NCBI RefSeq assembly: GCF_010671925.1
Contig: NZ_JAAHIH010000003.1
Span: 1,240,001 to 1,304,000 of the forward strand
Source of the DNA: Moorena sp. SIOASIH
GTDB taxonomy: Bacteria > Cyanobacteriota > Cyanobacteriia > Cyanobacteriales > Coleofasciculaceae
Direction: 5' to 3'
Length of the DNA stretch: 64,000 nucleotides
The number at the start of each line of letters is the position of its first letter. The first letter of the stretch is position 1. The translations under genes were made by a program, and so were the position numbers. Below are positions 1 to 10,668 of the stretch, piece after piece. The notes beneath the pieces were generated by a model. The model had not been told where the DNA came from and did no database searches. It saw nothing but the letters and a program-made list of their open reading frames with translations.

Positions 1-169
1 TCAGCTATCAGCTATCAGCTTTTGAATTAAAGAGGTAAGCATTGGTTTAATCTCAGTTCCTTGGCCGAAAGGCCAAGGAATTCATTGTATTTGGCTTTGA
101 GTCCGTTGAACTCCTAAGCCGAATATCTTGTTTTAAGCCAAGGGCTGACAGCTGACAGCTGACGGCTGA
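1..169. repeat. Heptamer tandem repeats in the left intergenic end
   Basis: Positions 1-20 are about three copies of TCAGCTA. Positions 144-169 hold copies of GCTGACA, an approximate reverse complement. GGTAAGCATT near 35 also recurs inverted as AATGCTTACC near 169. These look like the short tandemly repeated heptamers common in filamentous cyanobacteria. They lie beyond the stop codon of the last NRPS gene, and no gene is visible in 1-222. Confidence 0.7.
57..80. terminator. Perfect hairpin downstream of the last NRPS gene
   Basis: A 10-bp perfect stem, TTCCTTGGCC, with a GAAA tetraloop. It lies about 145 bases past the stop codon at 223-225. It has no clear U-tract on the minus strand, so it may be an RNA-stabilising hairpin or a weak terminator for the cluster rather than a classic intrinsic terminator. 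Confidence 0.4.
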
Positions 170-222
170 ATGCTTACCTTTGACGTTTCTTTTTTCCCGG
201 CTTAAGTTGATACCCTGAATTA

Positions 223-3200
223 TTAATATTTGCCAAAACGGTGTCTAAAATTGGCAATTGATGTTGGTGGTAGTACATATTGTTCACAATGTAGATCGCC
301 TGCCTCAAATTCTAATTCTTGCAGAATTTGGTAATGTAATTGAGACTGTTCTCCATCGCAAATTCCTACAGTAGGCTCCAGTTGCTCGAACTGAGATGAG
401 AGTAAACCAGAAAAAGCACAACCCATGATCTGAAAAGGATTTGAATTAAAAATTGCTGCCTTTTGAGGATTATTCATTATCTTTTCTACAGAGGGTGGTA
501 AATAGACTGTTGTTTTTATAGGAAATGGCGATCGCAACATTCCACCCTCACTAAACAAAATATCTTCCCGTTCCTGAAAACGCTGAATAGCTTGCTCTAC
601 TGAAAAACAATGAGGACCAGAATCATCAACAATTAGTGTACCAGGCTTAACCTGCATAATATCTAATACATCTGCGACATTTGTAGCTCCAACAATTAAA
701 GTAGAGTCGTAAATTTTTTCGGGAACTGTTGCTTTTGATAATGCCAAATTTATCTGACCTTTAAAATCAAATTTATGCACTAATTCTTGTTGAATATTCT
801 CCAGAAATTCCAACTTACTATAAACGTCACAAAGAGTAATTTCTTGAGGATGTGGTAAGCATTTCAACATTAAAGGCAGTACATTCATTCCCACAGAACC
901 TAAGCCAATAAATCCTACTTTTTCTGTACTTAAATCTCGTCCACTTTGCTCGCATATCTTCTTAATACTCAGTACAACAGCAGCACCAGTTGTTCTATGT
1001 CCAGTCGTAATTTTTGGCAAATCCTGACGATTAGCAATTGCCTTGGTAATTGCCAAACCATAATCAGTAGCAGAAGGAATTAAGCCAGTCAAAGAAACAA
1101 ATTTAGCACCAATTATTGCAGCCATTTCTAATGCTTCAATAATTACCTGTACTGTATCATCTTGATTGCTATATAAGTCAGAAATAAGAGGCAAACTTAT
1201 CAGTGCAATTCGACCCCAATTAGTCTGTTTTATAGTTGAACAAAAAGGAAGATTTTCAAAGATATTTTCAATAATATAATCTCGACTCCAACCCAACATT
1301 TCTGCATCAGATTCTCTTAAATAACCCAAGGCTGCAGCATCGACAGGATGAATTTTACCCACAGAAAATAAAGATGATAAAGAGTGAGGTTCAAATTGTA
1401 GATACTCGGAATTTTTGGTTTGTACAACTTTTTCATTTAATGTTTCCTGAACTTCATTGTTAATTGATTGAGTACTTGGATGTTGAGAGACATTTTTATT
1501 TTCTAGTAATTCTGTGATAATATTACTTAACTCATCAATTCTTGGGTGTAACAATAAAGTTTTTACTTGGAGAATAATGTTGAAATTTGTGGATATCTTA
1601 GAAACTAATTTTACTGCAGTTAGAGAATGACCTCCCAAATCAATGAAGCTATCATGTATTCCCACCTTTTCTATTCCCAACACGTCTTGCCAAATCTCTG
1701 CTAATACCTTCTCTATCTCCGTCTCAGGACCTATATACTCTGTTGACACACTACTGGCCACATCCGTTACAGGTAATGCCTTACGGTCTACTTTGCCATT
1801 GGGAGTCAGAGGTAGTTGCGACAACACCATTAACTCCGATGGGACCATATACTCTGGCAACCGCGACTCCAGATACTCTCTCAACTGCAGTCTCAGTTGC
1901 TTTCTCAACTGGGAACTCAAAGGATTATTCCCATAATGATGCCAGTTACCTCCTACAACCGATTTTTGACTCAGCGGTGTTAACACTATCCCTTCTTTTG
2001 CTAACTCACTGCGCACAAATACCCCATCCATTAATTCTCCTCTTCCCTGAGCAGACCAACACAACTCTAAGCTATACCCTAAAGATGCACTCAGTTCATA
2101 TAACCTCTCTGGGTCGATGCCATTGACTAGCTTTGACTCTAACTTTTGCCTCAACTGCTGTATATTCTGTTTTGCTTCTGGCTGTGATAGCAACTCCACT
2201 AAACCTACATCACTTGCTACTCTGCTATTTACTAAACCACTAAAACAAATTGATTCTGGCTGTTTTTGTCGCAGATAAGTTTCTATCTCCTCATAACTCA
2301 TACCCGCTCCATTTTCTACGGTCGCTACTATTACTGATGCTGGTTCAGCTTCTATATGCAATAGTACGCTGTAGCGATATTTATTCAGTTCGTTATGCTC
2401 ACTTCCCCTTTGTAAACGGATTTGTACATGAGTTATTTCTGGATATTTTTCCTTGAGACCTACAAACAACTCTGGTGACACTAACAACTCTGTCTCCCGC
2501 TCCATTTCTCTATCTATCTTTTGCTTGAGTTGTTCTACTGAGAGTGATGGAGTTGCTTGATACAGTTGCACCGAACTGTGAAATGCTTTCATTAATGGCA
2601 AGCTGCGGATATCCCCTAGGAAAATCATTCCTCCTGGTTTGACTACCCGGATACTGTTTTCTATTACTGACAACAGATATTCCACACTAGGGAAATACTG
2701 GACTATGGAACTCAGGAGTACTACATCGAAACTGTTATCGGCTATATCAGCCATGTCTTCGGCTCGTTTCTGTGCTAAGGAGACATGACCATATTTGTCT
2801 GGTTGCTGTTCTATTTGTTGTTTGATGTATTCTAATGAGACGTTGGAGATGTCTGTGCCATAATATTTTTCTGTCTGCGGTGCAATTTGAAATAACAGCA
2901 TTCCTGTACCACAACCTACTTCCCACACACTCTCTGCTTTATGGGCTAATACTTGACTAACAATATCCCCTGCCCAGATGCGCATTTGCTCTACTGGTAT
3001 GGGTTGGTTGTCGTAGTTGCTAATCCATCCTCTAGTGTTAAATAGAGGGTCACTTACTTCACTTAGTTGGTCGTAGATTTGTTGGTTGAATATATCTTGC
3101 CAACTGTCTACTTGAGTTTCTGATAGTTCAGGGTTGGAGGTGGTGGTTTGAGTTTCGGGTACTATGTATGCTACCAGGTGTTTGTCTCCTGGGTTGTCTT

Positions 3201-5910
3201 CTCTTGCTACTACTACTGTTTCTTTGACTTGAGAGTATGAATTGAGAACTGCTTCTATTTCTCCTGTTTCAATCCGATATCCTCGGACTTTTACCTGATG
3301 GTCAATTCGACCAATAAATTCTATATTGCCATCTGGGAGATAACGTGCTAAGTCTCCTGTTTTGTATAATTTTTTTGTGGCTTTTGAGTCCTCAAAACGG
3401 TTGGGAATAAATTTGGAGGCTGTGAGTTCGGGGCGGTTGTGGTAGCCTATTGCTAAACCATCTCCTCCAATATAAAGTTCTCCTGGCACTCCTATGGGCA
3501 CTGGTTGTAATTGGGAGTCTAGAATGTATACTTGTGTATTGGATATTGGCTTACCTATGGGTACTGATTTTTCTAGATTACTATCAGCCTTAACTGGGAA
3601 ACAGCAGGTGAATGTGGTGTTTTCTGTGGGGCCGTAACCGTTGATTAATTGACATTCTGGCAGTTGTTCTACTACTTTCTGCACATGGGTAACTGATAAT
3701 ACGTCTCCTCCTGCTAATAGTTGCTTTAATGATTTTAAGTTTTCGAGTTGCTCTTCTACCATCAATTGGAATAACCCTGCTGTCAGCCATAGGGTTGTGA
3801 CTTTGTGTTTTCTGATGGCTGCTCCTATTTCTCCTAGGGAGGGTTGATGGGGTGGCATTACTACTAGGGTTCCTCCGTTGAGCAGACTGCCCCAAATTTC
3901 AAATGTGGCTGCATCAAAGGATATGGGTGCTAATTGTAGGAATATGTCTTCTTCTGTAAGGTTAATATAGTTGGTATTTTTTACCAGTCTTACTACTCCT
4001 TGATGTCTGATGTTCACTCCCTTGGGTAGACCTGTCGAGCCAGAGGTATACATCATGTATGCCTGATGCTCTGATGTTATTGGTACTGTTAGGTTTTGTG
4101 AATTCGCTGTATTTAGTATATCTACGTCCAGACATATTACTTGAGCTGTTGTTTGAGGTAGATAATGTTGCCATTTTTCTTGAGTCAAGATGATGGATAG
4201 TTGTGCATCTTCTACCATGTAATTGAGACGAGAAGTAGGATAATTCGGGTCTAATGGCACATACACTCCTCCGGCTTTGAGTATAGCTAATATACCTACT
4301 ACCATCTCTACTGAACGCTCTACACAGATACCTATTAGCGTTTCTGGAGCTACTCCCAATTTTTGCAAATAATGTGCTAGTTCATTGGCTTTGCTATTTA
4401 ATTCCGAATAGGTCAGCTTTTGTTGTTCAAATACTACCGCTATTGCATTTGGGTTGTTTTCGACCTGTTCCTCAAATAACTGATGGATACATTTGTCTGT
4501 GGGGTAATCTGTTTTCGTCTTGTTCCACTCCACTAGTATCTGGTCTCGCTCTACCTCTTTCATTAATGGTAGTTGCCCTAACTCAATATTTGGGTTGGCT
4601 ACCATTGCTTCTAGCAAAGTTTGTAGATGTTCCAAAATTCTAGCAATAGTATCAGTTTCAAAACGACTGGTATCATAGCTAATCTTCAAGAATAAATGTT
4701 CATTTATTACCCCTGTCATTATGCTCAGGGGATAGTTAGTTTGAGTAAAAGTATCTATCTCTGCGATCTTGATATTGCTACTCCACTGCTCCCAAGAGAT
4801 ATCGGGATAGTTCTCAAAGCCTAAAATACTTTGAAATAAAGGTACTCCTCCTGGTATTTCACTTAGTCGTTGAATCTCAACTAGGGGGCTGTAGGAATAT
4901 TCTTGTAATTGCAACTGTTTTTTGTTTAACTGCTGTAACCAAGGGATGAACTGGGCTTGTGAGGGAACTTGTACCCGTAATGGTAAGGTATTAATAAACA
5001 GCCCCACCATCTTTTCTACTCCCGACAAATTAGCTGGACGACCAGATACTACTACCCCAAAAAGTACCTCTGATTCCCTACTATAGCGACTTAGTAGCAA
5101 AGCCCAAGCTGCCTGAACTAAAGTAGCTATAGTCAGATGGTGCTCTCTAACTAAGGATTGGAGAGCTTTAGTTGTTGTTTTTGTTAAAGTTATTTGTTGT
5201 TGTTGATAAGAGGATGAATGTTGCAGTCGCTGTTGTTGGGTTGTGTCTACTACTAAGGGTGTAGGATTTGTCAAACCTTGCAAACTTTGTCGCCAAAATT
5301 CTTCTGCTTCCTCTTGATTTTGCTGCTGTAGCCAGAGAATATAATCTTGGTAAGGATGTACAGGTGGTAGATTGCATCTGTTACCTTGATTACAAGATTC
5401 GTAGTAACTCAGAACTTCTTTGAGAATTATGGGGCCGCACCAGCCATCTATAAGGATATGGTGGAAACTCCAAATCAACTTACAAGTTTGATTCCCTAGC
5501 CTAATCAATGTACATCGCATCAAAGGTGCTTGATTCATTTGAAAACCTTTCTTCCGGTCTTCCATAAAAAATGCTTCCAGCTTTTGTTGTTGCTCCCTTG
5601 AGGACAGATTTTGCCAATCCTGGTAACTCCAAGGCAAATCAACCTGTTTCTTCACCAGTTGCAAAGGTTCTTCTAGGTCTTCCCAAATAAACAAGGTTCG
5701 CAAAGCTCCATGTCGTTGCACTACCTGTTGCCATGAATGTTTTAAAGCATCTACATTGAGATCGCAAGTGAATGTAAACAACGTGTGCTCAACATAAACA
5801 CCTGAGTCCGGAGCAGAAAGGGTGTGAAATAGAATCCCTTCTTGCATGGGAGAGAGGGGGTAGATAGACTCAATATTTTTGTTTTTTCGAGATTCTTGTG
5901 ATAGTTCCAT
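223..5910 (-). CDS. NRPS module C-A(Val)-N-MT-PCP with a C-terminal AAR-like reductase domain
   Basis: Predicted to add N-methyl-valine after a D-residue. Residues 15-450 are a condensation domain with HHILIDGW near residue 150, of the type that follows an epimerase. Its N-terminus (IESIYPLSPMQEGILFHTL) is a COM-type acceptor matching the tail of the upstream Ala module. The adenylation domain (about 485-890) gives the specificity code DAFWLGGTFK, a known Val-type code (Ile possible). An N-methyltransferase (about 940-1240, WEVGCGTG) sits after motif A8. The carrier serine is in DLGGHSL near 1428. Residues 1500-1895 are neither thioesterase nor SDR-type reductase. They have a Rossmann motif (GFIGLGSVG, about 1665), a TTGHRTTG stretch (about 1635) and MGCAFSG with Cys1831, in the order seen in cyanobacterial acyl-ACP reductase. 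I infer reductive offloading. The start lies 9 bases after the previous gene, with no strong ribosome site. Confidence 0.85.
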   Translation of the reverse strand: MELSQESRKNKNIESIYPLSPMQEGILFHTLSAPDSGVYVEHTLFTFTCDLNVDALKHSWQQVVQRHGALRTLFIWEDLEEPLQLVKKQVDLPWSYQDWQNLSSREQQQKLEAFFMEDRKKGFQMNQAPLMRCTLIRLGNQTCKLIWSFHHILIDGWCGPIILKEVLSYYESCNQGNRCNLPPVHPYQDYILWLQQQNQEEAEEFWRQSLQGLTNPTPLVVDTTQQQRLQHSSSYQQQQITLTKTTTKALQSLVREHHLTIATLVQAAWALLLSRYSRESEVLFGVVVSGRPANLSGVEKMVGLFINTLPLRVQVPSQAQFIPWLQQLNKKQLQLQEYSYSPLVEIQRLSEIPGGVPLFQSILGFENYPDISWEQWSSNIKIAEIDTFTQTNYPLSIMTGVINEHLFLKISYDTSRFETDTIARILEHLQTLLEAMVANPNIELGQLPLMKEVERDQILVEWNKTKTDYPTDKCIHQLFEEQVENNPNAIAVVFEQQKLTYSELNSKANELAHYLQKLGVAPETLIGICVERSVEMVVGILAILKAGGVYVPLDPNYPTSRLNYMVEDAQLSIILTQEKWQHYLPQTTAQVICLDVDILNTANSQNLTVPITSEHQAYMMYTSGSTGLPKGVNIRHQGVVRLVKNTNYINLTEEDIFLQLAPISFDAATFEIWGSLLNGGTLVVMPPHQPSLGEIGAAIRKHKVTTLWLTAGLFQLMVEEQLENLKSLKQLLAGGDVLSVTHVQKVVEQLPECQLINGYGPTENTTFTCCFPVKADSNLEKSVPIGKPISNTQVYILDSQLQPVPIGVPGELYIGGDGLAIGYHNRPELTASKFIPNRFEDSKATKKLYKTGDLARYLPDGNIEFIGRIDHQVKVRGYRIETGEIEAVLNSYSQVKETVVVAREDNPGDKHLVAYIVPETQTTTSNPELSETQVDSWQDIFNQQIYDQLSEVSDPLFNTRGWISNYDNQPIPVEQMRIWAGDIVSQVLAHKAESVWEVGCGTGMLLFQIAPQTEKYYGTDISNVSLEYIKQQIEQQPDKYGHVSLAQKRAEDMADIADNSFDVVLLSSIVQYFPSVEYLLSVIENSIRVVKPGGMIFLGDIRSLPLMKAFHSSVQLYQATPSLSVEQLKQKIDREMERETELLVSPELFVGLKEKYPEITHVQIRLQRGSEHNELNKYRYSVLLHIEAEPASVIVATVENGAGMSYEEIETYLRQKQPESICFSGLVNSRVASDVGLVELLSQPEAKQNIQQLRQKLESKLVNGIDPERLYELSASLGYSLELCWSAQGRGELMDGVFVRSELAKEGIVLTPLSQKSVVGGNWHHYGNNPLSSQLRKQLRLQLREYLESRLPEYMVPSELMVLSQLPLTPNGKVDRKALPVTDVASSVSTEYIGPETEIEKVLAEIWQDVLGIEKVGIHDSFIDLGGHSLTAVKLVSKISTNFNIILQVKTLLLHPRIDELSNIITELLENKNVSQHPSTQSINNEVQETLNEKVVQTKNSEYLQFEPHSLSSLFSVGKIHPVDAAALGYLRESDAEMLGWSRDYIIENIFENLPFCSTIKQTNWGRIALISLPLISDLYSNQDDTVQVIIEALEMAAIIGAKFVSLTGLIPSATDYGLAITKAIANRQDLPKITTGHRTTGAAVVLSIKKICEQSGRDLSTEKVGFIGLGSVGMNVLPLMLKCLPHPQEITLCDVYSKLEFLENIQQELVHKFDFKGQINLALSKATVPEKIYDSTLIVGATNVADVLDIMQVKPGTLIVDDSGPHCFSVEQAIQRFQEREDILFSEGGMLRSPFPIKTTVYLPPSVEKIMNNPQKAAIFNSNPFQIMGCAFSGLLSSQFEQLEPTVGICDGEQSQLHYQILQELEFEAGDLHCEQYVLPPTSIANFRHRFGKY

Positions 5911-5919
5911 TGTTAATTT

Positions 5920-8900
5920 TTAGTTAAATTTTGCTATTAGCCTATCGAGTTTTTCCTGGCTCAAATTAACCATAGAAAAGTCTGAGGGAGTATATCCACC
6001 AACTTCTAGAGACTGACAGTGAGAGATTATATTCTGCACAGTTTCTATGTAATTTTCAGCCAGATTGACAATCGTCGTATCTTTGTGGATGCAACTATTG
6101 TAAGTCCAGATAATTTGCAACTGACCTTCTACAATCAAGGCATTAATATCCAACAGATGGGTACGGTTTATTTGAGGACTGTGATTAGCTCCAACCGACT
6201 CCCAGGCTCTTTGCCAATTCACCTGTTGAGATTGACTGCTCTTAAACTGACCTAGGTAGTTGAAACTCACCTCTGCTGGTGGCAATGCTGCTAGCTGAGT
6301 GCGGATTTGTTCATCCTGATTCAAATACCGCAGAATACCGTAACCAATACCACGATCGGGAATCTTCCTCAACTGTTCTTTCACCGACTTGAGGACCTCT
6401 CCTATCTCTTCTGATGACAGTTGTAGCTTGACTGGGAACATACTCGTAAACCACCCCACTGTCCGCGATAAATCTACATCGGCAAATAATTCTTCTCGTC
6501 CGTGCCCCTCTAAGTCTATTAGCACTGTTTCTGTTCCCATCCATTCTCCTAAACTCACCACTAAGCCTGTCAGCAATACATCATTTATTTGAGTGTTGTA
6601 AGCCGATGGTACTTCCTGTAGTAAAGCTGTTGTCTGCTCTTGACTCAATGTCTGAGTAACATTGACAGCATTGCCTACTGTGTTGTTGGCTTTTCCCTCT
6701 GGATAATCTATCGGTAAGGAAACTATCCCTGACCAGGGCTGATTTAACCAATAATCTAGTTCTTGCTGCAACTTTTGAGATTGCCCATATTCTACCAAAC
6801 GAACTGCCCAATCTTGAAAAGCTGTAGTTTTTTCTGGCAGTTTTATGCTTTCTCCTTTGGACAATTGATTGTATGCTTCAAATAGGTCTTCTAGCAATAT
6901 GCGCCAGCAAACACCATCTACTGCTAGGTGATGAATTATGATTAATAAACGCCCCTCAACTTGACTACCTAAGTTGAACAGTACTACTCGCATTATGGGA
7001 CCATTTGTGAGGTTTAAGCTTGCCTGTTGTGCTGTTGCTGTCTGCTCTAAGAGCGTTAATTGCTCAGTTTCTGATAATTTTGATAAGTCTACTACATGGA
7101 ATGGTATACTTTCTGAGACACCTGAATTGATTTGCTGCCAATAATTACTAGTTTTATGATACCGCAAACGTAGGGCATCGTGATGTTCTAATATTTTTTC
7201 GACTACTTTTGAGAGCAAATCTGGTTTGATCTGCGGTGACACTGATAACAGCAGAGATTGATTGAAATGGTACATCTGTTGGAGATTTTGTTCAAAAAAC
7301 CAATGCTGAATTGGAGTCAACGGTATTTCCCCTGTCACTAAACCTTGTTGATGTTGCACACTAGCCATCGCTCCTGCCACTGCTGCTTGTTCGGCAATGG
7401 TTTGATTTTGTAATAGCTGTTTTGTTGTCAGTTGAATACCTGCTTTTTGGGCACGGGTTACTATTTGAATAGTAATAATTGAATCTCCACCTACTTTAAA
7501 GAAGTTATCATATATTCCCACCTTTTCTATTCCTAACACTTCTTTCCAAATCTCTGTTAATACCTTCTCTGCCTCCGTCTCAGGAGCCACATACTCTGTT
7601 GACACACTACTGACCATCTCCGGTACAGGTAATGCCTTACGGTCTACTTTGCCATTGGGAGTCAGTGGCAGTTGTGGTAATAGTACAAACCTACTGGGTA
7701 TCATATATTCTGGCAACCGCTCTTTCAGATACTGTTTCAATTTATATATTTGTTCTGTCTCTGATACTTCTGGAGTTTCACTTTCTACCACTATATAAGC
7801 TACTAAACCTTTAGTACCAAATTTATCTTCCCTTGCTAATACTACTGTTTCTTTAACTTGGGGATGTTCATTTAATATAGCTTGGATCTCTCCGGTTTCG
7901 ATGCGGTAACCTCTGATTTTAACTTGATGGTCAAGTCTCCCTAAAAATTGTATTTGACCATTTCTTTGATAACGTGCTAAATCTCCTGTTTTATATAATC
8001 TCTTACCATTCCAAAAGATAAATTTTTCTGCTGTTAGTTCTGCTTGCTTAAGGTAGCCTCGTGCTAGTCCTTCTCCTGCTATGTACATTTCTCCTGGTAC
8101 TCCTATGGGTACTGGTTGGAAATTTGAGTCCAAAATATACACCAGGGTGTTGCTTATTGGTCTACCTATGGTTGGTGCATCTCTTCCCCCTTTCTCCATT
8201 AAGCCATAGGTTGAATAAGTTGTGTCTTCACTCGGTCCATAAAGGTTGTATACTGCTTTAATTGTTGCTTGTCCATACAGTTGTTGCACCAATTGATTCT
8301 CTAGCGGCTCTCCTGCCAAATTCACTGTTTTTACCCCACTGGGGATACTTTGGCTTCTGATTAATTCCCTTGCTGCTGAAGGTACTGTATTTATTAGGCT
8401 TACTTCTGCTGCTGCTGGTAATTCTGGCAGGTGTAAAGCATTTTCGGCTAATATGACTTTTCCTCCCCAACTTAAGGGCACAAACAATTCAAATACTGAT
8501 AGGTCAAAGCAAATGGATGTGGAGGCTAATACTCCTGATAATTCCTCTTGGCTATACACTTCTCGTGCCCAATGTAATAGGGACACTGGACTACGGTGTT
8601 CAATTGCTACTCCTTTGGGTCGGCCTGTAGAACCAGAGGTATACAATACATAAGCTAGGTTTTGGGGGTTGACATTACTGACTACATTGGTTTGTTTTTC
8701 TACTGTATTAGCTTTGTTAATATCTAATACAGGTGTTTTTGTTTCTGGTAAGTGAAACTGAGAATTGGAGTCAGTTAAAACTAAGTGTAACTCTCCGTCT
8801 TCTAATATTTGAGCTAGGCGTGCAGTGGGATAGTTGGGATCTAATGCTACATAAGCCCCTCCGGCTTTGAGTATAGCTAGTAAACCTACTACCATCTCCA

Positions 8901-10668
8901 CTGAACGCTCTACACAGATGCCCACTAGGGTTTCTGGCTTCACTCCTAAACCTTGTAAATAATGTGCTAGTTGATTAGCTCTGCTATTTAATTGAGAGTA
9001 AGTAAGCTGTTGTTCTTCAAATACTACTGCTATTGCCTCTGGAGTTTGCTCTACCTGAGTTTCAAATAACTCATAGATACATTTTTCAGCAGGATAATCT
9101 TTTTTTGTATTGTTCCATTCTACCAATATCTGTTGTCGTTCTGCTTCACTTAACAGAGGAAGTTCTACTACTCTCTGCTCTGGATTACTCACAATTCCTG
9201 CTAACAAATTCTCAAAATGATTTGCCATTTTGGCAATAGTCTGTTCATCAAATAGGTCTGTATTGTATTTGAGTAATCCCAGCATAGATGAGTCCTCTTC
9301 ACTCATTTCTAATGTTAAATCGAACAGACTTTCATATTGAGCTAATGCCAAAGGTTCTACTTCCCATCCTGCCCAATTTACCACAGTTTTTTTCCGGCTT
9401 GATAACAGCTTTTGCACATTTTGAGCTCCTTGGAAATTTTGTAGTATAAAGTAAGCTTGAAAGAGAGGGGAGCGGCTGGAATCTTGCTCTAGCTGTAATC
9501 GCTGTACCAACAGAGAAAAGGGATAATCTTGATGGGCTAATGCCCCAATGACAGTTTGGCGCCCTTGGAGCAGGAAGTCTTTAAAACAGGGATTTCCTGA
9601 CAAATTGCCCCTGATCACGACTTGATCGACAAAGTAACCAACAATGGGGACAAACTCAGGTCTAGATCTACCATAAGTAGGAGAACCGACCAAGATATCT
9701 TCTTGACCTGTGTAACGAGATAGAAGTATTTGAAAAGCCGCCAAGAGAACCATGTAAAGAGTAGCCTCTTCTTCCTGAGCTAGTTCTTTGAGTTGCTTAG
9801 TTAGCTTTTGAGATAATTTGAAAGGGTAAGCAGCACCGTTATAGGTTTGTATTGGTGGTCGTGGTCGATCTGTGAGTAAATTCAACACAGGCAACTCCCC
9901 TGCAAGTTTTTGTTGCCAATACCCCCAGAGGCGCTCTCCTTCAGAGCCTGCTAATAATTTCCTTTGCCAACTAACATAATCTTGGTAACAGCAATCTATT
10001 TGAGGAAGAGATCTCTCAACACCAGCTTGTTGAGCTTGGTAGATTTCTGGTAGCTCTTTGAGGATCGAACTCATTGACCAACCATCCCAAGCGATGTGAT
10101 GTATTGTCAACAACAGGATATGGTCTCGTTCTGAGTGGCTAAACCATCTTATCCGCATTACCGGTTGTGTTTCCAGGTCAAAGGGATGACGATGAGCTTC
10201 AACTACCTTGGCCTGCAACTCATCTTCACTCCAACTCGAAGCATCAATCTCTAGGAAGTCCAGTGATTGATTTTGATGTACTTGTTGAACCAGTTCTTGA
10301 CCCAGTTTTGGGAAAGTGCTCCGCAGCATTGGATGGCGCGTCCTTAAAACCTCAAAGGTTTGCTGCAAAATAGCCAGATCTACCTGAGAGTAAATGCGAA
10401 GGGCAAATGACAAGTTGTAAGTATAGCTCTGTGGCGCTAGTTCCCATAAAAATCTGAGACCTGTTTGACCGTAGGACAGAGGATATACTTGCAATATATC
10501 TGGTTGTTCGTGCAGTAATTGTAAGATTTCAGTTTTGTGCTGCTTCAGTTGAGCAATAACATCGGGAGTTAATACCTCTTGGGAACCTCCCGTACGCAAT
10601 TTTTCCCCATCACACCATAACTTCACCCCTTTGAGAGAGATATCTTGTAAAAACTCCACTAAGTTCAT
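5920..10668 (-). CDS. NRPS module TubCdd-C-A(Ala)-PCP-E
   Basis: Predicted to add D-alanine. I chose the start MNLVEFLQDISLKG at 10668 because its ATG overlaps the TGA of the preceding frame (ATGA) and this is the usual beginning of TubC-type docking domains; an upstream in-frame ATG at 10686 adds only six residues. Domains: TubC docking 1-50, condensation 60-480 (HHIAWDGW near 190), adenylation 500-940 with code DLFNNALTYK, which exactly matches a known alanine code, a carrier with GGDSI near 1062 (the D-for-H variant typical before epimerases), and epimerase 1100-1540 (HHLAVDG near 1245, DLEGHGREE, TVGWFTSMFP). The tail (YTPSDFSMVNLSQEKLDRL) is a COM-donor helix that should dock with the next gene. 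The docking domain is almost identical to that of the Tyr module, so both can compete for the same PKS partner. Confidence 0.9.
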   Translation of the reverse strand: MNLVEFLQDISLKGVKLWCDGEKLRTGGSQEVLTPDVIAQLKQHKTEILQLLHEQPDILQVYPLSYGQTGLRFLWELAPQSYTYNLSFALRIYSQVDLAILQQTFEVLRTRHPMLRSTFPKLGQELVQQVHQNQSLDFLEIDASSWSEDELQAKVVEAHRHPFDLETQPVMRIRWFSHSERDHILLLTIHHIAWDGWSMSSILKELPEIYQAQQAGVERSLPQIDCCYQDYVSWQRKLLAGSEGERLWGYWQQKLAGELPVLNLLTDRPRPPIQTYNGAAYPFKLSQKLTKQLKELAQEEEATLYMVLLAAFQILLSRYTGQEDILVGSPTYGRSRPEFVPIVGYFVDQVVIRGNLSGNPCFKDFLLQGRQTVIGALAHQDYPFSLLVQRLQLEQDSSRSPLFQAYFILQNFQGAQNVQKLLSSRKKTVVNWAGWEVEPLALAQYESLFDLTLEMSEEDSSMLGLLKYNTDLFDEQTIAKMANHFENLLAGIVSNPEQRVVELPLLSEAERQQILVEWNNTKKDYPAEKCIYELFETQVEQTPEAIAVVFEEQQLTYSQLNSRANQLAHYLQGLGVKPETLVGICVERSVEMVVGLLAILKAGGAYVALDPNYPTARLAQILEDGELHLVLTDSNSQFHLPETKTPVLDINKANTVEKQTNVVSNVNPQNLAYVLYTSGSTGRPKGVAIEHRSPVSLLHWAREVYSQEELSGVLASTSICFDLSVFELFVPLSWGGKVILAENALHLPELPAAAEVSLINTVPSAARELIRSQSIPSGVKTVNLAGEPLENQLVQQLYGQATIKAVYNLYGPSEDTTYSTYGLMEKGGRDAPTIGRPISNTLVYILDSNFQPVPIGVPGEMYIAGEGLARGYLKQAELTAEKFIFWNGKRLYKTGDLARYQRNGQIQFLGRLDHQVKIRGYRIETGEIQAILNEHPQVKETVVLAREDKFGTKGLVAYIVVESETPEVSETEQIYKLKQYLKERLPEYMIPSRFVLLPQLPLTPNGKVDRKALPVPEMVSSVSTEYVAPETEAEKVLTEIWKEVLGIEKVGIYDNFFKVGGDSIITIQIVTRAQKAGIQLTTKQLLQNQTIAEQAAVAGAMASVQHQQGLVTGEIPLTPIQHWFFEQNLQQMYHFNQSLLLSVSPQIKPDLLSKVVEKILEHHDALRLRYHKTSNYWQQINSGVSESIPFHVVDLSKLSETEQLTLLEQTATAQQASLNLTNGPIMRVVLFNLGSQVEGRLLIIIHHLAVDGVCWRILLEDLFEAYNQLSKGESIKLPEKTTAFQDWAVRLVEYGQSQKLQQELDYWLNQPWSGIVSLPIDYPEGKANNTVGNAVNVTQTLSQEQTTALLQEVPSAYNTQINDVLLTGLVVSLGEWMGTETVLIDLEGHGREELFADVDLSRTVGWFTSMFPVKLQLSSEEIGEVLKSVKEQLRKIPDRGIGYGILRYLNQDEQIRTQLAALPPAEVSFNYLGQFKSSQSQQVNWQRAWESVGANHSPQINRTHLLDINALIVEGQLQIIWTYNSCIHKDTTIVNLAENYIETVQNIISHCQSLEVGGYTPSDFSMVNLSQEKLDRLIAKFN

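Noticed and set aside
223-1420. C-terminal domain of the Val NRPS considered as a standard SDR-type terminal reductase
   Set aside because: The Rossmann motif lies in the middle of the domain rather than at its start, and the SDR Tyr-x-x-x-Lys pattern is not apparent. The AAR-like motif order fits better.
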